Below are positions 29,568 to 38,426 of a stretch of DNA of 64,000 nt, in pieces. Source of the stretch: CAVRCA01 sp963719345 (GTDB lineage: Bacteria; Pseudomonadota; Alphaproteobacteria; Acetobacterales; Acetobacteraceae). Within the stretch, counting starts at the first letter, position 1, and the number at the start of each line of letters is the position of its first letter. Location of the stretch: the NCBI GenBank assembly GCA_963719345.1, contig CAVRCA010000003.1, forward strand, positions 248,001 through 312,000. The letters run 5' to 3'. Both the position numbers and the translations under genes were made by a program. Under the pieces are notes generated by a model that was given only the letters and a program-made list of their open reading frames with translations, was not told where the DNA came from and searched no databases.

Positions 29568-29737
29568 GCTCCGCGTCGCGCTGATGCCAGCATGTGCCCC
29601 GCTTCTGCCCGTCCTGCCCTTATATGCGGCGGTCGGCCCGGTCTCAAGCGCGCGGCGCCGGTTGACGCGGACCACTCCAGGCGGTCTAAATCGCCGGCCC
29701 GCCCCGCACCGCTTGGCGGCACGGAACCGCAGCCCTC

Positions 29738-29825
29738 GCCCAGGTGGCGGAATTGGTAGACGCGCAGGTTTCAGGGTACCTGTGGCCGCAAGGTCGTGGA
29801 AGTTCGAGTCTTCTCCTGGGCACCA
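29738..29825 (+). tRNA. tRNA-Leu (anticodon CAG), eight-base anticodon loop
   Basis: A class II tRNA with a long variable arm (TGGCCGCAAGGTCGT). The acceptor GCCCAGG (29738-29744) pairs with CCTGGGC (29815-29821), followed by A and encoded CCA. The T arm GGAAG/CTTCT and D arm are normal. The anticodon stem CAGGT/ACCTG (29765-29769, 29778-29782) is perfect, but its loop reads TTCAGGGT, eight bases rather than seven, with one G too many after anticodon CAG (29772-29774). A one-base sequencing insertion in the G run is the simplest cause. Confidence 0.93.
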
Positions 29826-29862
29826 CCTCCGAGCGATCGCGGGCACGCCGGTAGGGACACCG

Positions 29863-29886
29863 CTAGTACGGGCACTAGTACGGGCA
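29863..29886. repeat. Tandem 12-bp duplication after tRNA-Leu
   Basis: CTAGTACGGGCA occurs twice head to tail (29863-29874, 29875-29886), 38 bp past the tRNA-Leu gene. No integrase or matching copy elsewhere in the window was seen, so an attachment site is not supported. It precedes RNase D. Confidence 0.5.
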
Positions 29887-29925
29887 CCGCTGGCCAACGG
29901 AAGGGAGCGGCGGATCACGCAATTC

Positions 29926-30540
29926 ATGCCGAACGGACGATCCATCTCCACCGCCACGACCTGCCCGAGACGGTCGATCTCGGCAGGATGGTTGCGGTCG
30001 ACACCGAGACGATGGGCCTCAATCCGCATCGCGACCGGCTGTGTCTGGTTCAGCTCTCGGCCGGGGACGGCCACGCCCATCTCGTGCAGCTGATCCCTCC
30101 CGAACTGGGTGGCCACGGTTTCGACTGCCCGAACCTCAAGCGGCTGCTGGCCTCGCCTGACGTGGTCAAGCTGATGCATTTCGCCCGGTTCGACGTCGCG
30201 GTGCTGCAGCACAGTCTCGGTCTGCATCGCCGTTGCCCCGGTCCGCTGCACGAAGATCGCGGCCAAGCTGGTCCGCACCTTCACCGACCGCCACGGCCTG
30301 AAGGATCTATGCCGCGAGTTGCTGGGGGTCGAGTTGTCGAAGCAGCAGCAGACCTCGGACTGGGGCGCCGTCGACCTTTGCTCCGAGCAACTCGCCTACG
30401 CCGCCTCCGACGTGCTGCATCTCCATGCGCTCTGGGCCAAGCTCGAAGTGCTGTTGCGACGGGAGGGACGGCAGGCGCTCGCCACCGCCTGCTTCGCGTT
30501 CCTGCCGACGCGGGCGCGCCTCGATCTTGCTCGGCTATGA
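29926..30540 (+). CDS. rnd: Ribonuclease D, short form (two frameshifts)
   Basis: The DEDD-type 3'-5' exonuclease trims tRNA precursors. Motifs: MVAVDTETMGLNPHRDRLCLVQLS (exo I), VVKLMHFARFDVAVLQHSLG (exo II), then TKIAAKLVRTFTDRHGLKDLCRELLGVELSKQQQTSDWG and LAYAASDVLHLHALW (exo III, YxxxD). The break near 30226 is one extra base. The start region also seems one base short: ATG 29926 gives MPNG, then ATC CAT CTC in another frame. The length of about 205 codons is the usual short alphaproteobacterial form without HRDC domains. The exact start is unsure. Confidence 0.82.
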
Positions 30541-30606
30541 CGAGCCCGACATCTTTAGCCATTGATTTGTCTGGCGTGGCGCTTTGATAACGAATGCATT
30601 CAGAAA

Positions 30607-30621
30607 TGGCATGGTTCTTGT
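30607..30621 (+). promoter_or_regulatory. Candidate sigma-54 promoter (-24/-12) upstream of kdsD-lpt-rpoN
   Basis: TGGCATG-GTTC-TTGT has the spacing and most bases of the sigma-54 consensus TGGCACG-N4-TTGC, with two mismatches. It lies 91 bp ahead of the kdsD start. Since the operon contains rpoN itself, autoregulation is possible. No activator gene is adjacent, so this is a suggestion only. Confidence 0.3.
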
Positions 30622-30711
30622 CCACTCTCGGGATGCTGCAGTGCAAAACAGTTGACCGAGGGGGCCGGGCTGCCCATACCAGCGTTCCCACAGGAGAATG
30701 TCCGGCCCGCC

Positions 30712-31707
30712 ATGGACACCAGGATGCCTGCCAAGCTCGCTTTCGAGCCCGCCGCCGTCGAGGTGGCCCGCTCCGTGCTCGCGACCGAAGCGGACGGTCT
30801 GGGCGCCCTGGCGCGGGCGCTCGATGCACGGTTTGACCACGCGGTCGAATTGCTGGCGGGCACCGCGGGTCGGGTCGTGGTCTCCGGGATGGGCAAGTCG
30901 GGCCACGTCGCCCGCAAGGTGGCGGCGACCCTGGCCTCGACCGGCACGCCGGCGCTGTTCGTCCACCCCGCCGAGGCCTCGCACGGCGACCTCGGCATGA
31001 TCGTGGCGGGCGACGCGGTGCTCGCACTCTCCAATTCGGGCGAGACGGCGGAGTTGGCCGACCTCGTTGCCCACGCACGCCGCTTCGGCCTGCCCCTGAT
31101 CGCGGTCACGGCGCGCGCCGGTTCCACCCTGGCCGAGGCGGCCGACGTCGCCCTGCTGCTGCCGGAGGCGGGGGAGGCCTGTCCCATGGGGCTGGCGCCG
31201 ACCACCAGCACGACCATGCAGATGGCGCTCGGCGATGCGCTCGCGGTGGCGCTGCTGACCCGGCGCGGGTTTACCGCCGCCGAGTTCCGCCAGTTCCATC
31301 CCGGCGGCAAGCTCGGGGCGCGGCTGCGGCGGGTGCGCGACCTCATGCATGTCGGCGACGCCGTGCCCCTGGCCGGACCCGACACCAGGATGGACCACGC
31401 GCTGCTGGTGATGACGGAAAAGTGGTTCGGCTGCCTGGGCGTGATCGATGCCGGGGAGCGCCTGTGCGGCATCATCACCGACGGCGACCTGCGGCGGGCG
31501 ATGGGGCCGGACCTGCTCGCCCGCCGCGTCGCCGACGTGATGACGGCCTCGCCCCGCACCATCGGCCCGGAGGCGCTGGCGGCCGAAGCGCTGCACGTCA
31601 TGACCGCACGTGCCCGCCCGATCACCGCCCTGTTCGCGGTCGACGCGATGGGGCGGCCGGTCGGCATCCTGCACGTCCATGATCTGTTGCGCGCGGGGTT
31701 GGCATGA
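30712..31707 (+). CDS. kdsD: D-arabinose 5-phosphate isomerase (KdsD/KpsF)
   Basis: A 331-residue enzyme that makes arabinose 5-phosphate from ribulose 5-phosphate, the first step to Kdo of lipopolysaccharide. The SIS domain has VVVSGMGKSGHVARKVAATLASTGTPALFVHPAEASHGDLG and ALSNSGETAELADLV, and the middle carries PTTSTTMQMALGDALAVAL. Two CBS domains follow (about 210-331). The start ATG 30712 lacks a close Shine-Dalgarno, and ATG 30724 is possible. It leads the kdsD-lptC-lptA-lptB-rpoN-hpf operon, and its stop overlaps the lptC start. Confidence 0.94.
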   Translation: MDTRMPAKLAFEPAAVEVARSVLATEADGLGALARALDARFDHAVELLAGTAGRVVVSGMGKSGHVARKVAATLASTGTPALFVHPAEASHGDLGMIVAGDAVLALSNSGETAELADLVAHARRFGLPLIAVTARAGSTLAEAADVALLLPEAGEACPMGLAPTTSTTMQMALGDALAVALLTRRGFTAAEFRQFHPGGKLGARLRRVRDLMHVGDAVPLAGPDTRMDHALLVMTEKWFGCLGVIDAGERLCGIITDGDLRRAMGPDLLARRVADVMTASPRTIGPEALAAEALHVMTARARPITALFAVDAMGRPVGILHVHDLLRAGLA

Positions 31708-32390
31708 GCGTTCCCGCCTCCACCGGCGACGGCCGGACCGCCCGCCGGCCGGGCGAGCGTCTGCTGGCCGCCGGCTCCGCCCGCGCCCGCCGGCCACCGA
31801 CGCCGGGCGGCATCGCCCGCCGCCGCTGGATGGTGAACGCAACCAAGTGGCTGCTGCCGGTGGGGGCCCTGGCGCTGCTGTCCACCATCGCGCTCTGGCC
31901 GGAGTTGGATCGGGGGGCGGATCAGGCCCGGATGGCGTTCCACCGCCTCGCCGGCTCGGTCGACGGCGCTCATCTTACCGATCCGCACTACCACGGCGTC
32001 GACGAGAAGAACCGGCCCTACACCGTTACCGCGACCACCGCCGTCCAGGTCGACCAGGAGCGGGTGAACCTGACGACGCCGAAGGGCGACGCGACGTTGC
32101 AGAACGGCACCTGGATGATGGTCGAGTCGAAGCAGGGCGTGTTCATGCAGCGCCAGAACATCCTCGACCTGTGGGGGGACGTGCTGCTCTACCGCGACGA
32201 CGGCACCACCATGCGGTGCCAGAGCGCCACCGTGGACTTCCACAACGGCGCCGCGAGCAGCGATGTGAGCGTCCACGCCGAAGGTCCGTTCGGCGTGCTC
32301 GACGCGCCCGGGTTCACGCTCACCGATAAGGGCTCGGTGGTGCAGTTTCCCGGCCCGGCGCGGCTGGTCATGAACGCGCACCAATCGTGA
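31704..32390 (+). CDS. lptC: LPS export system protein LptC
   Basis: A 228-residue bitopic inner-membrane protein. After a basic cytoplasmic segment, one membrane helix (WLLPVGALALLSTIALWP, about residues 49-66) precedes a periplasmic beta-jellyroll that passes LPS from LptBFG to LptA. The LTDPHYHGVDEKNRPYTVTATTAVQ stretch is characteristic of the alphaproteobacterial LptC. The start overlaps the end of kdsD (ATGA), and the stop overlaps lptA. Confidence 0.88.
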   Translation: MSVPASTGDGRTARRPGERLLAAGSARARRPPTPGGIARRRWMVNATKWLLPVGALALLSTIALWPELDRGADQARMAFHRLAGSVDGAHLTDPHYHGVDEKNRPYTVTATTAVQVDQERVNLTTPKGDATLQNGTWMMVESKQGVFMQRQNILDLWGDVLLYRDDGTTMRCQSATVDFHNGAASSDVSVHAEGPFGVLDAPGFTLTDKGSVVQFPGPARLVMNAHQS

Positions 32391-33476
32391 GGCTGGTCGC
32401 CGCCCTCGCTGCCGCCACGGGTCTTCTTGTGATCGCGCCCGTGGCGATCGCGCCGGCCGGGGCGCAGCAGATCGACATGTCGCACGGCGGCCCGATCGCG
32501 GTGACCGCTCAGGACGGCATCGAGTGGCGGCAGAACCAGCAGGTGGTGATCGCGCGGGGCGACGCCCGGGCGGTGCGCGGCGACGTCACCGTGACGGCCG
32601 ACCGTCTGATCGCGCACTACCGCAAGAAGCCCACGGCCGCCGGTGCGACACCCGCCCCGCAGCCACCGCCGAAGGAGGGCGGCGGCCTGACGATGGGCGA
32701 CACCGACACCTCCGGCAACGAGATCTTCCGGGTCGAGGCGGAGGGCAACGTCCATATCTTCACCCCGACCGACCACGCCGAAGGGGCCGATCACGCGGTG
32801 TACGATCTCGACCAGGCGGTGCTGGTGATGACCGGGCCGGCGCTGAAGCTCACCACTCCGAACGACGTGCTCACGGCGCGCGACGACATGGAATACTGGT
32901 CGCAGAAGCACATGGCGGTGGCGCGCGGCGATGCCGTGGTGGTGACCAACGACGGGCGGCGACCTCGCGGCGGACACGCTGGTCGCCTACACCACCGAGG
33001 GCCAGCCCGGTGAGGGAAATCCGGGCGGCAGCAAGCCCGGCGAGGGCAAGCCGGGCGAGGCTGCGGCGCCGCCGGCGGCGACCAAGGTGGCGGCCGGTTC
33101 GCCGCCGGGCTCGTCGAAGCCGTCGGACGACCCGCTCATGGCCTCCGGCAAGCTGCAGCGGGTGGACGCGTTCGGCCATGTCTCGGTCCGCACCGCCACC
33201 GAGACGGTGACCGGGGATCGCGGCGTCTACGTGCCCGATACCGGCATCGCCCGGCTGGCGGGCAACGTGCGGATCACCCGGGGCGACAACCAATTGAACG
33301 GAGCGGAGGCGCTGGTGAACCTGCGGACCGGCATTTCCCGTCTGGTCTCCGGCGATGCCGGACGGGTCCAAGGTCTCGTCGTTCCCAACGACGCCCAGAA
33401 TGCGGCGGGGAACCCGGCGGGCAGCCCGGTGCCGTCGCCCGGCGCAGCACCCCCCAAGCCGAAGGCGTCCCGGTGA
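32387..33476 (+). CDS. lptA: LPS transport periplasmic protein LptA (one frameshift)
   Basis: LptA filaments bridge the periplasm for LPS. A signal peptide (LVAALAAATGLLVIAPVAIA...AGA) is followed by OstA-type repeats: GGPIAVTAQDGIEWRQNQQVVIARGDARAVRGDVTVTADRLIAHY and, in the second frame, VRTATETVTGDRGVYVPDTGIARLAGNVRITRGDNQLNGAEALVNLRTG. The break lies near 32953-32961 (GGCGGCGACC), with one extra base. A Gly/Pro/Lys-rich insert of about 40 residues (GEGNPGGSKPGEGKPGE) makes it longer than most LptA. The start GTG 32387 overlaps the lptC stop. Confidence 0.86.
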
Positions 33477-34243
33477 TGGCCCAGCAGCAGCAGCGGTCGG
33501 CCCTTCGCGTCCTGGAAAGCGGCAGCGGCCTGGTCGCGCGCGGAGTAGGCAAGACCTACAAGAAACGGCCCGTCGTGCGGAACGTCTCGATCAACGTCCG
33601 GCGCGGCGAGGCGGTCGGCCTGCTCGGCCCGAACGGCGCCGGCAAGACTACGACCTTCTACATGATCGTCGGGCTGGTGCGACCCGACACCGGCGCGATC
33701 AGCCTCGACGGCGCCGACATCACCACCCTGCCGATGTACCGCCGGGCGCGGCTCGGCATCGGCTATCTGCCACAGGAGGCCAGCGTCTTCCGCGGCCTGA
33801 ATGTCGAGCAGAACGTCATGGCGGCGCTCGAGGTCGTCGAACCCGACCTCGAACGGCGCCGGCTGATCCTGGACGAGTTGCTGGCCGAGTTCGGCATCGC
33901 CCATCTGCGGCGCACCCCGGCACTGGCGCTGTCCGGCGGCGAACGCCGGCGGGTGGAGATCGCCCGCGCGCTCGCCTCGCAGCCCGGCTACATCCTGCTC
34001 GACGAGCCGCTCGCCGGCATCGACCCGATCGCCGTCGGCGAAATCCGGCAGCTCGTCTCGCATCTGAAGGATCGCGGCATCGGCGTGCTGATCACCGATC
34101 ACAACGTGCGCGAGACGCTGGAGATCATCGACCGGGCCTACATCATGCACGACGGCAAGGTGCTGATGGAGGGCCGCCCCCAGGAGGTGGTGGCTCACGA
34201 AGATGTGCGCCGCGTCTACTTGGGGGAAAGGTTCAGCCTGTAG
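33473..34243 (+). CDS. lptB: LPS export ABC transporter ATP-binding protein LptB
   Basis: A 256-residue ATPase that powers LPS extraction from the inner membrane with LptF and LptG (not in this window). Walker A is LLGPNGAGKTTTFYMIVGL, the Q loop LGIGYLPQEASVF, the signature ALSGGERRRVEIARALA, Walker B YILLDEPLAGIDPIA and the H loop ITDHNVRET. The C-terminal VYLGERFSL is typical of LptB. GTG at 33473 or ATG at 33476 may start it, and both overlap the lptA stop. Confidence 0.96.
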   Translation: MMAQQQQRSALRVLESGSGLVARGVGKTYKKRPVVRNVSINVRRGEAVGLLGPNGAGKTTTFYMIVGLVRPDTGAISLDGADITTLPMYRRARLGIGYLPQEASVFRGLNVEQNVMAALEVVEPDLERRRLILDELLAEFGIAHLRRTPALALSGGERRRVEIARALASQPGYILLDEPLAGIDPIAVGEIRQLVSHLKDRGIGVLITDHNVRETLEIIDRAYIMHDGKVLMEGRPQEVVAHEDVRRVYLGERFSL

Positions 34244-34321
34244 ACCGGGCCGCATGGACGATCCGATCACCAAAGCGGCCCGGCTCGCGAAGGCCGGAGT
34301 CTGCCGGCGGGTGGCCTGACC

Positions 34322-35825
34322 ATGGCCCTCGGTCCCCGGCTGGAATTCCGCCAGACCCAGTCTCTGGTGATGACGCCGCAGCTGCGTCAGGCGATCAAGC
34401 TGCTGCAGTTCTCCAACCTGGAAGTGGCCGCCTTCGTCGAGCAGGAACTCGAGCGCAACCCGCTGCTCGAGCGCGACGAGCGGTCCGATCTCGTGCTCGA
34501 CGAGAGCGCCGCCCCCGACCAGCGGCCGCAGTCCAACGGCCTCGAGGCGGACGCGGCCGACCTCGCCGGGGCCGCGACCCTGCCCCAGCTCGGCGCCGAT
34601 CCGCTCGACGTCGCCGAGCACGCCGAGCGCTACGACGCCGGCGGACCCGCCGATGGTGGCGCCCAGCCGTTCGCCGCAACCGGCCGGGGCGGCGCGCACG
34701 ATTTCGAGCGGGACGGGCGCGACGTGCAGGACATGGCGGAGCGAGCGCCCAACCTGCGTGAGCATCTGGGCGAACAGCTCCGCCTCAATTTTTCCGACCC
34801 CGCCGACCGGATGATCGGCGCCCACCTCATCGCCCTGCTGTGCCCGGCCGGACGGCTGACCGCCGAGCCGCCGGCGATCGCGCAGGCGATGGGCATCGCG
34901 GTCGAGCGCGTCGAGGCGGTGCGCGCCCGCATGATGCGCTTCGATCCCGTCGGCCTGTTCGCCCGCGACCTGCGCGAGTGCCTGGCGGTCCAGCTCGCCG
35001 AGCGGAACCGGCTCGACCCGGCGATGGCGGCGCTGCTCGACCATCTCGACCTGCTGGCTAGGCGCGACCTGCGACAGCTCATGGCGCTGTGCGGTGTCGA
35101 TGCCGAGGATCTCGCCGACATGGTCGCGGAAATCCGCACACTCGATCCGAAGCCCGGCGCGGCGTTCGAGTCGACGCCGTTGCAGACCCTCGTGCCCGAC
35201 GTGCTGATGCGAGCCCAGCCGGACGGCACCTGGACGCTGGAACTCAATCCGGAGACGCTGCCCCGCGTCCTGGTGAACCAGAGCTTTCACGCCCGGATCG
35301 CCCCACGCGCCCCGCGCGACGCCCGCGCCTTCATTTCCGAACAGCTGCAGACGGCCAACTGGCTGGTCAAATCGCTGCAGCAGCGAGCCCACACCATCCT
35401 GAAGGTAGCGAGCGAGATCATGCTCCAGCAGGAGGGGTTCCTGCGCCACGGCGTCAGCCATCTGCGGCCGATCATCCTGCGCGACATCGCCGCGGCGGTC
35501 GAAATGCACGAGAGCACGGTCAGCCGCGTGACCGCCAACAAGTACATCGCGACGCCGCGCGGGACCTTCGAGCTGAAGTATTTTTTTACTACGGCGATCG
35601 CCGGCATGTCGGGCGAAGTCGCACAGCGCCGAGGCGGTGCGCCACCGGATTCGTGCCCTGATTCTGGCCGAGCCTGCGGACTTCGTGCTCTCCGATGACG
35701 CGATCGTCCTTGCCCTGCGCAACGAGGGCGTGGACATCGCGCGCCGGACCGTGGCCAAATACCGCGAGGCGCTCCGTATCCCGAGCTCGGTTCAGCGCAA
35801 GCGGGAGAAAGCCATCCCCGCCTGA
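34322..35825 (+). CDS. rpoN: RNA polymerase sigma-54 factor (one frameshift)
   Basis: RpoN directs polymerase to -24/-12 promoters and needs enhancer-binding activators. Region I (LEFRQTQSLVMTPQLRQAIKLLQFSNLEVAAFVEQELERNPLLE) is followed by an acidic linker and the core-binding domain (about residues 150-300). The HTH region contains VEMHESTVSRVTANKYIATPRGTFELKYFFT, and the RpoN box ARRTVAKYREALRIPSS closes it. The frame changes near 35619-35624 (GTCGCACAGC). About 501 codons is normal. It lies 78 bp after lptB and 44 bp before hpf. Confidence 0.93.
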
Positions 35826-35869
35826 AGCGCGCGCAGGGGCGGAGAACCGCCACCTCTGAGGGGGGAGCA

Positions 35870-36469
35870 ATGCAGATTACCGTCTCCGGCAAGCAGGTCG
35901 ACCTGTCCGACGCGCTGCGCGAGCGAGTGGCCCGGCACCTCGACATCATCTCGACCAAGTATTTCGACTACGCCCTCGAGGCACACGTCACGTTCGGCCG
36001 TGCCCGCACCTTTTTCACCTGCGACATCAATATCCACGCCGCCCGTGGCCTCACGCTGCGCGGCGAGGGCGAAGCGGCCGACGCCAACAGCGCGTTCGAC
36101 GACGCCGCCGAGCACATCGCCAAACGCCTGCGCCGCTATCGCCGGCGCGTCAACGATCACGCCCGCGACCTCGCCAACCGCGCCCGTCCCGAGGTCGCCC
36201 GGCAATACGTCCTGCGCCAGGACGACGGCGAGGCAGCCGGGGAACGCTCCGGCGCGCCGCCGCCGACCGATGGCGCCCTGCCGGCCTATGCCACCGTGAT
36301 CGCCGAGAACCCGGCCGAGATCAGCCGCCTGTCGGTGGGTGAGGCGGTAATGCAGCTCGACCTCGCCGACCAGCAGGTGCTCATGTTCCGCAATCACGCG
36401 AGCGGCGAGCTGAACGTGGTCTATCGCCGCAGCGACGGCCATATCGGCTGGATCGATCCCTCGGCCTGA
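35870..36469 (+). CDS. hpf: Ribosome hibernation promoting factor, long form
   Basis: A 199-residue long-form HPF. The N-terminal S30AE domain (MQITVSGKQVDLSDALRERVARHLDIISTKYFDYALEAHVTF) binds the decoding centre of idle 30S subunits. The C-terminal domain (EISRLSVGEAVMQLDLADQQVLMFRNHASGELNVVYRRSDGHIGWIDP) dimerises 70S into 100S particles. GAGGGGGGAGC gives a strong ribosome site. The rpoN-hpf order is conserved in proteobacteria, but ptsN, often next, is missing here. Confidence 0.95.
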   Translation: MQITVSGKQVDLSDALRERVARHLDIISTKYFDYALEAHVTFGRARTFFTCDINIHAARGLTLRGEGEAADANSAFDDAAEHIAKRLRRYRRRVNDHARDLANRARPEVARQYVLRQDDGEAAGERSGAPPPTDGALPAYATVIAENPAEISRLSVGEAVMQLDLADQQVLMFRNHASGELNVVYRRSDGHIGWIDPSA

Positions 36470-36487
36470 TCTCTACGACGGCGACCC

Positions 36488-36534
36488 CTCAGATCATCGG
36501 CCCTCAGATCAATCGGCGCTCAGCTCAATCGGCA
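36488..36534. repeat. Three imperfect tandem 15-16-bp repeats
   Basis: CTCAGATCATCGGCC, CTCAGATCAATCGGCG and CTCAGCTCAATCGGCA stand head to tail between hpf and the GH15 gene. The last copy contains the GH15 stop codon, so the repeat may have set the end of that protein. Confidence 0.55.
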
Positions 36535-38351
36535 TCGTCGCTGCGGCTATGCGCCGGTCCGTAGCTGGCCAGGTTGAGCGCGGTGTTGATCAGGCCGATA
36601 TGCGAGAACGCCTGCGGAAAATTGCCGACCAACCGGCTCACGCGGGGATCATACTCCTCGGCTAGCAGCCCGACGTCGTTGCTCAGCGCAAGCAGGCGCG
36701 TGAACAATGCCGTTGCCTCGTCGTAGCGGCCCTGCAGCACCATGACGTCCGCGAGCCAGAAGCTGCAGGCGAGGAACACGCCCTCGCCCGGAGGCAAGCC
36801 ATCCCCCTCTCCCGCCGCCGTGTTGTAGCGAAGCACCAGCCCGTCGCGTATCAGCTCGCGCTCGACCGCGTCGACGGTGCCGCGGATCCGCGGGTCGTCG
36901 ATCGGCAGGAAGCCGACGAGCGGCAGCAGCAGCAGGCTGGCGTCGAGCTGATCGCTGCCGAAGCTCTGCTTGAACGAGTTCTTTTCCGTGCTGAAGCCCT
37001 TGCGGCAGATCATCTCGTGAGCCTCGTCCCGCAATGAGCGCCACCGCTCCACCGGACCGTGCAGATCCCACTCCTCGGCGCTGCGCACCGCCCGATCGAA
37101 CGCCACCCACGCCATCGCCTTGGAGAACGTGAAGCAGCGGCGGCCGCCGCGAACTTCCCAGATGCCCTCGTCGGCGTCGCGCCAGATGGTTTCCAGGTGC
37201 TCCATGAGATTGACCTGAAAATCCCAGCTGTCGCTGTCCAGGATGGTTAGGCCGACCTTGCGGGCCTGGTAGAGCGCGTCCATCACCTCGCCGTAGACGT
37301 CCAGTTGGACCTGGTCGGACGCCGCGTTGCCGATGCGGACCGGCGCGGCGCCCTGATAGCCCGGCAGCCAGCCCACCTCCCACTCGGACAGCCGGCGCTC
37401 GCCGGCCAGCCCGTACATGATCTGCACCTGGGAGGCGCTGCCGGCGACGGCGCGGTGCAGCCACTCGCGCCAGTCCCGCGCCTCTCCCTCGTAGCCGGCG
37501 TGCAGCATGGCGAGCAGGGTGAACGTGGCGTCGCGCAGCCAGCAGAACCGGTAGTCCCAATTGCGGCCACCGCCGAGCTGTTCGGGCAGCGATGTGGTGG
37601 GAGCCGCCGTGATGCCCCCGGTCGGCCCGTAGGTCAGCGCCTTGAGCGTCAGCAGGGAGCGCTGGACCGCCTCCCCGTGCTCGCCTCGATACGTGCAGCG
37701 CGCGATCCAGTCGGTCCAGAACTCTTCGGCGGATTTCAGCGCCGCCGCCGGGTCGATCTCGGGAGGCAAAGGCAGGTGCGAGGGTCCATGGGTCAGCACG
37801 AAGCTCACCTGTTCCCCCTCGCGCACGACGAAATCGGCGACCGTCGTCAGATCCTTGCCGTGCAGTTCGATCTCGGTGCGGAACAGCACCATGTCCGGCC
37901 CGGCGATGGCGCGCTGTCCACGACCGTCATCGAGCCGGGTGACCCACGGCACCGCAAAGCCGTAGTCGAAGCGGAGCGCCAGTTCGAGGGCCATCGTGAT
38001 CGTGCCGCGGCGGCCTTCGACGATGCGCACCACCGAGGAATTGGCGGAGAACGGCGGCATGAAGTCGATCAGGACGGCCGCGCCCTCGTCGGTCTCGAAC
38101 GTGGTTTCCAGGATCATGGTACCCGGCCGGTACTTCCGGCTGACCCGCACCGCGGAGCCGGCGGCCGGCCCGATCAGCCAGCGCCCGTGCTTGGGCTCGC
38201 CGAGCAGGGCGGCGAAGCAGGCGCTGCCGTCGAAGCGCGGCCAGCACAGCCAGTCGATCGAGCCCGATTTGCTGACCAGCGCCGCCGTCGAGCAGTCACC
38301 GATCAGCGCGTAATCCTCGATGGGCGGCGGAAAGATCGGATCAGCGGCCAC
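36525..38351 (-). CDS. Glycoside hydrolase family 15 protein (glucoamylase/trehalase-like)
   Basis: A 608-residue protein with the GH15-linked N-terminal domain (PIEDYALIGDCSTAALVSKSGSIDWLCWPRFDGSACFAALLG) and the catalytic alpha/alpha barrel: RNWDYRFCWLRDATFTLLAMLHAGY holds the general acid region and FSKAMAWVAFDRAV and LLAEEYDPRVSRLVGNFPQAFSHIGLINTAL the second acid. Bacterial members of this subgroup hydrolyse trehalose or short maltooligosaccharides. No signal peptide is present, so it is cytoplasmic. It stands alone on the minus strand. Confidence 0.9.
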   Translation of the reverse strand: MAADPIFPPPIEDYALIGDCSTAALVSKSGSIDWLCWPRFDGSACFAALLGEPKHGRWLIGPAAGSAVRVSRKYRPGTMILETTFETDEGAAVLIDFMPPFSANSSVVRIVEGRRGTITMALELALRFDYGFAVPWVTRLDDGRGQRAIAGPDMVLFRTEIELHGKDLTTVADFVVREGEQVSFVLTHGPSHLPLPPEIDPAAALKSAEEFWTDWIARCTYRGEHGEAVQRSLLTLKALTYGPTGGITAAPTTSLPEQLGGGRNWDYRFCWLRDATFTLLAMLHAGYEGEARDWREWLHRAVAGSASQVQIMYGLAGERRLSEWEVGWLPGYQGAAPVRIGNAASDQVQLDVYGEVMDALYQARKVGLTILDSDSWDFQVNLMEHLETIWRDADEGIWEVRGGRRCFTFSKAMAWVAFDRAVRSAEEWDLHGPVERWRSLRDEAHEMICRKGFSTEKNSFKQSFGSDQLDASLLLLPLVGFLPIDDPRIRGTVDAVERELIRDGLVLRYNTAAGEGDGLPPGEGVFLACSFWLADVMVLQGRYDEATALFTRLLALSNDVGLLAEEYDPRVSRLVGNFPQAFSHIGLINTALNLASYGPAHSRSDDAD

Positions 38352-38426
38352 GGGCGGACCCCTTCAACAAAGCCCATGGATACAGGCTCGACCCACTCCC
38401 CCGCAACAATCCACACCCCGCCCCAA

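Noticed and set aside
29826..29925. Phage or island attachment site at tRNA-Leu
   Set aside because: No integrase, no repeat of the tRNA 3' end, and a housekeeping gene follows directly.
35579..35590. Poly-T run in rpoN as the site of the frameshift
   Set aside because: The reading ELKYFFTTAIAG continues correctly past the T run; the frame changes about 30 bp later at GTCGCACAGC.
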